From Chloroflexota bacterium (GTDB lineage: Bacteria; Chloroflexota; Dehalococcoidia; Lucifugimonadales; Lucifugimonadaceae), in the NCBI GenBank assembly GCA_016189845.1, contig JACPRT010000212.1, positions 1 to 6,594 of the forward strand: a DNA stretch of 6,594 bases. The letters are read 5' to 3'. Shown here piece by piece: positions 5,690 through 6,594 of this stretch (positions within the stretch are counted from its first letter, which is position 1; each line of letters begins with the position of its first letter). The translations under genes and the position numbers were made by a program. The notes under the pieces were generated by a model that saw nothing but the letters and a program-made list of their open reading frames with translations, made no database searches and had not been told where the DNA came from.

Positions 5690-6594
5690 TGGCGTTACTG
5701 GCGGTCCGCCAGATCCGGTCGATCAACTCGACGACGCGAACGCCGTCGACTGCGTCGGTGGGAGGCGTGCCGCCTTCGATCGCGTCGACAAAACCCCGCA
5801 CCAGCCGGTCGTGCCCGAACCGCTGCTCCCCGCCGAGCACGCGTGCCGCCGTCGCGCCGATGCCCGCCCAGACCTGATACGTCGCGCTCGCCACGGTTGC
5901 GATTACGTCCGCTCGTCCGTGGCCACGCTCTTCAGGCAACCTGACAGCGATGTCGCGAAAAAGGTCCACGACGATGACCGACCTCGAGCAGGCGACGACG
6001 AGCGCCCATTCAGACAACGGGGCGCCAAACCACATCGAGAGGTAGCCGGCACCACGTTCGCCAGTAAGCCGGGCTTCAATACGACGGTCCCTGAACGCGG
6101 TCGACGACGGTTCACCGGACGCCTCTCGGTCGTCGAACGGCGTCAGCCAGGCACGCTCGACACGGAGGTCGCCGAGACAGCGGCGCATCAGGTACAGAAG
6201 ATGAGGAGATTCGTCGAAGAATAGCCCACCGGGCAACTCGTCGAACCAGGTGGGGAGCCGCCGTCGCCAGCTGCTCGTCTGCAATCCCATGACGAACCTG
6301 ACTTCGCCGGCAGAGCCGTCGGATAGCCAATTCGACAGCCGTTGCATGGAACGGGCAAACAGGAAGTTATGGGCAGGGCAGAGCAGGAGTCCCCGTGAAG
6401 CCGCGAGCTCGGCGAGCCTGGCCCCGTCCGCGGGAACTATCGTCATGGGCTTCTCGACCAGCACGTGCTGCCCGCCAAGCAACGCCGCCTCGATCGCGAC
6501 CGCGTGCGCCTGCGGTGGCGTGCAGATCGCAACTGCGTCCAGGCCAGAAGCCAGAAAACGGCGCATGTCGCCGAACGATTCGGGGATGCCGCGC
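5682..6594 (-). CDS. Gfo/Idh/MocA-family NAD(P)-dependent oxidoreductase, N-terminus beyond the window
   Basis: The frame is open from the right edge to a TAG at 5682. An internal ATG at 6566 could be mistaken for the start, but in-frame coding continues upstream (RGIPESFGD before that Met), as expected for the middle of a Rossmann domain. About 50-70 N-terminal residues, including the glycine-rich dinucleotide loop, should lie outside the window. Counting from the Met at 6566: AVAICTPPQAH (11-21) is the Rossmann strand after the binding loop, VLVEKPM (35-41) carries the family Glu-Lys-Pro with the expected catalytic Lys39, and GGLFFDESPH (113-122) matches the usual GGxxxDxxxH motif, with Asp118 and His122 as active-site candidates. 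The rest is the alpha/beta substrate domain. Family members oxidise or reduce sugars, inositols or nucleotide sugars. Upstream of glycan-assembly genes, a sugar-precursor role is likely, but the substrate cannot be read. Its stop overlaps the next start by 8 nt. Confidence 0.92.
   Translation of the reverse strand, partial: RGIPESFGDMRRFLASGLDAVAICTPPQAHAVAIEAALLGGQHVLVEKPMTIVPADGARLAELAASRGLLLCPAHNFLFARSMQRLSNWLSDGSAGEVRFVMGLQTSSWRRRLPTWFDELPGGLFFDESPHLLYLMRRCLGDLRVERAWLTPFDDREASGEPSSTAFRDRRIEARLTGERGAGYLSMWFGAPLSEWALVVACSRSVIVVDLFRDIAVRLPEERGHGRADVIATVASATYQVWAGIGATAARVLGGEQRFGHDRLVRGFVDAIEGGTPPTDAVDGVRVVELIDRIWRTASNASE
5698..5712 (-). repeat. 15-nt perfect inverted repeat just upstream of the GT-C-like start
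   Basis: The minus strand reads CTGGCGGACCGCCAG: two 7-nt arms around one central base. In RNA this could form a 5-bp stem with a 5-nt loop. It encodes Trp-Arg-Thr-Ala near the end of the oxidoreductase and ends 8 nt before GTG 5689, where a hairpin could affect initiation. Short GC-rich inverted repeats are common in DNA of this composition, so a role is only possible. Confidence 0.3.

Noticed and set aside
5114..6224. Overlapping plus-strand frames of 276 and 250 codons opposite the GT-C-like and oxidoreductase genes
   Set aside because: Their products are Arg/Pro-rich without recognisable domains, and the minus-strand genes carry family motifs throughout.
6564..6566. ATG at 6566 as the true start of the oxidoreductase
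   Set aside because: Coding continues in frame to the window edge, and the dinucleotide-binding N-terminus expected for the family would be missing.

Overview
The window is GC-rich bacterial DNA, fully coding on the minus strand. It reads from right to left as one tightly packed run of five genes, with no intergenic DNA between them. High GC content, Ala/Arg/Gly-rich proteins, frequent GTG starts and a DUF4012 protein fit a high-GC Actinomycetota or Chloroflexota (Limnocylindria- or Thermomicrobia-like) chromosome. No rRNA, tRNA or universally conserved marker is present, so this placement is inference. There is no tRNA, CRISPR array, insertion sequence, terminator or recognisable promoter; the promoter must lie beyond the right edge.

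Layout in transcription order: (1) 6594-5682, a Gfo/Idh/MocA-family NAD(P)-dependent oxidoreductase whose N-terminus lies outside the window; (2) 5689-4115, a polytopic membrane protein of GT-C glycosyltransferase character with a C-terminal soluble domain; (3) 4122-3061, a lysylphosphatidylglycerol-synthase-TM/UPF0104-type integral membrane protein; (4) 3068 (or 3107)-459, a large single-pass exported DUF4012 protein with an unusually long helical stalk; (5) 471-1, the N-terminal 157 codons of a secreted protein that runs off the left edge. Gene 5 is easy to miss because it has no stop in the window.

Each gene overlaps the next by 8, 8, 8 (or 47) and 13 nt. None of the four visible starts has a clear Shine-Dalgarno sequence, so the genes are probably translationally coupled. 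The first two overlaps are the same octamer, GTGAATAG, and a third copy sits just before the third junction. Two junctions also share an imperfect 21-nt sequence with a small CGGG-N7-CCCG inverted repeat.

Working model (inference): a cell-envelope glycan or glycolipid module. The oxidoreductase would modify a sugar precursor in the cytoplasm, the GT-C-like protein would transfer a lipid-linked sugar across the membrane, the LPG-TM protein would handle a lipid substrate or flipping, and the DUF4012 protein and secreted protein would act outside the membrane. No substrate can be read from the sequence, and two of the five proteins have no established biochemical function.
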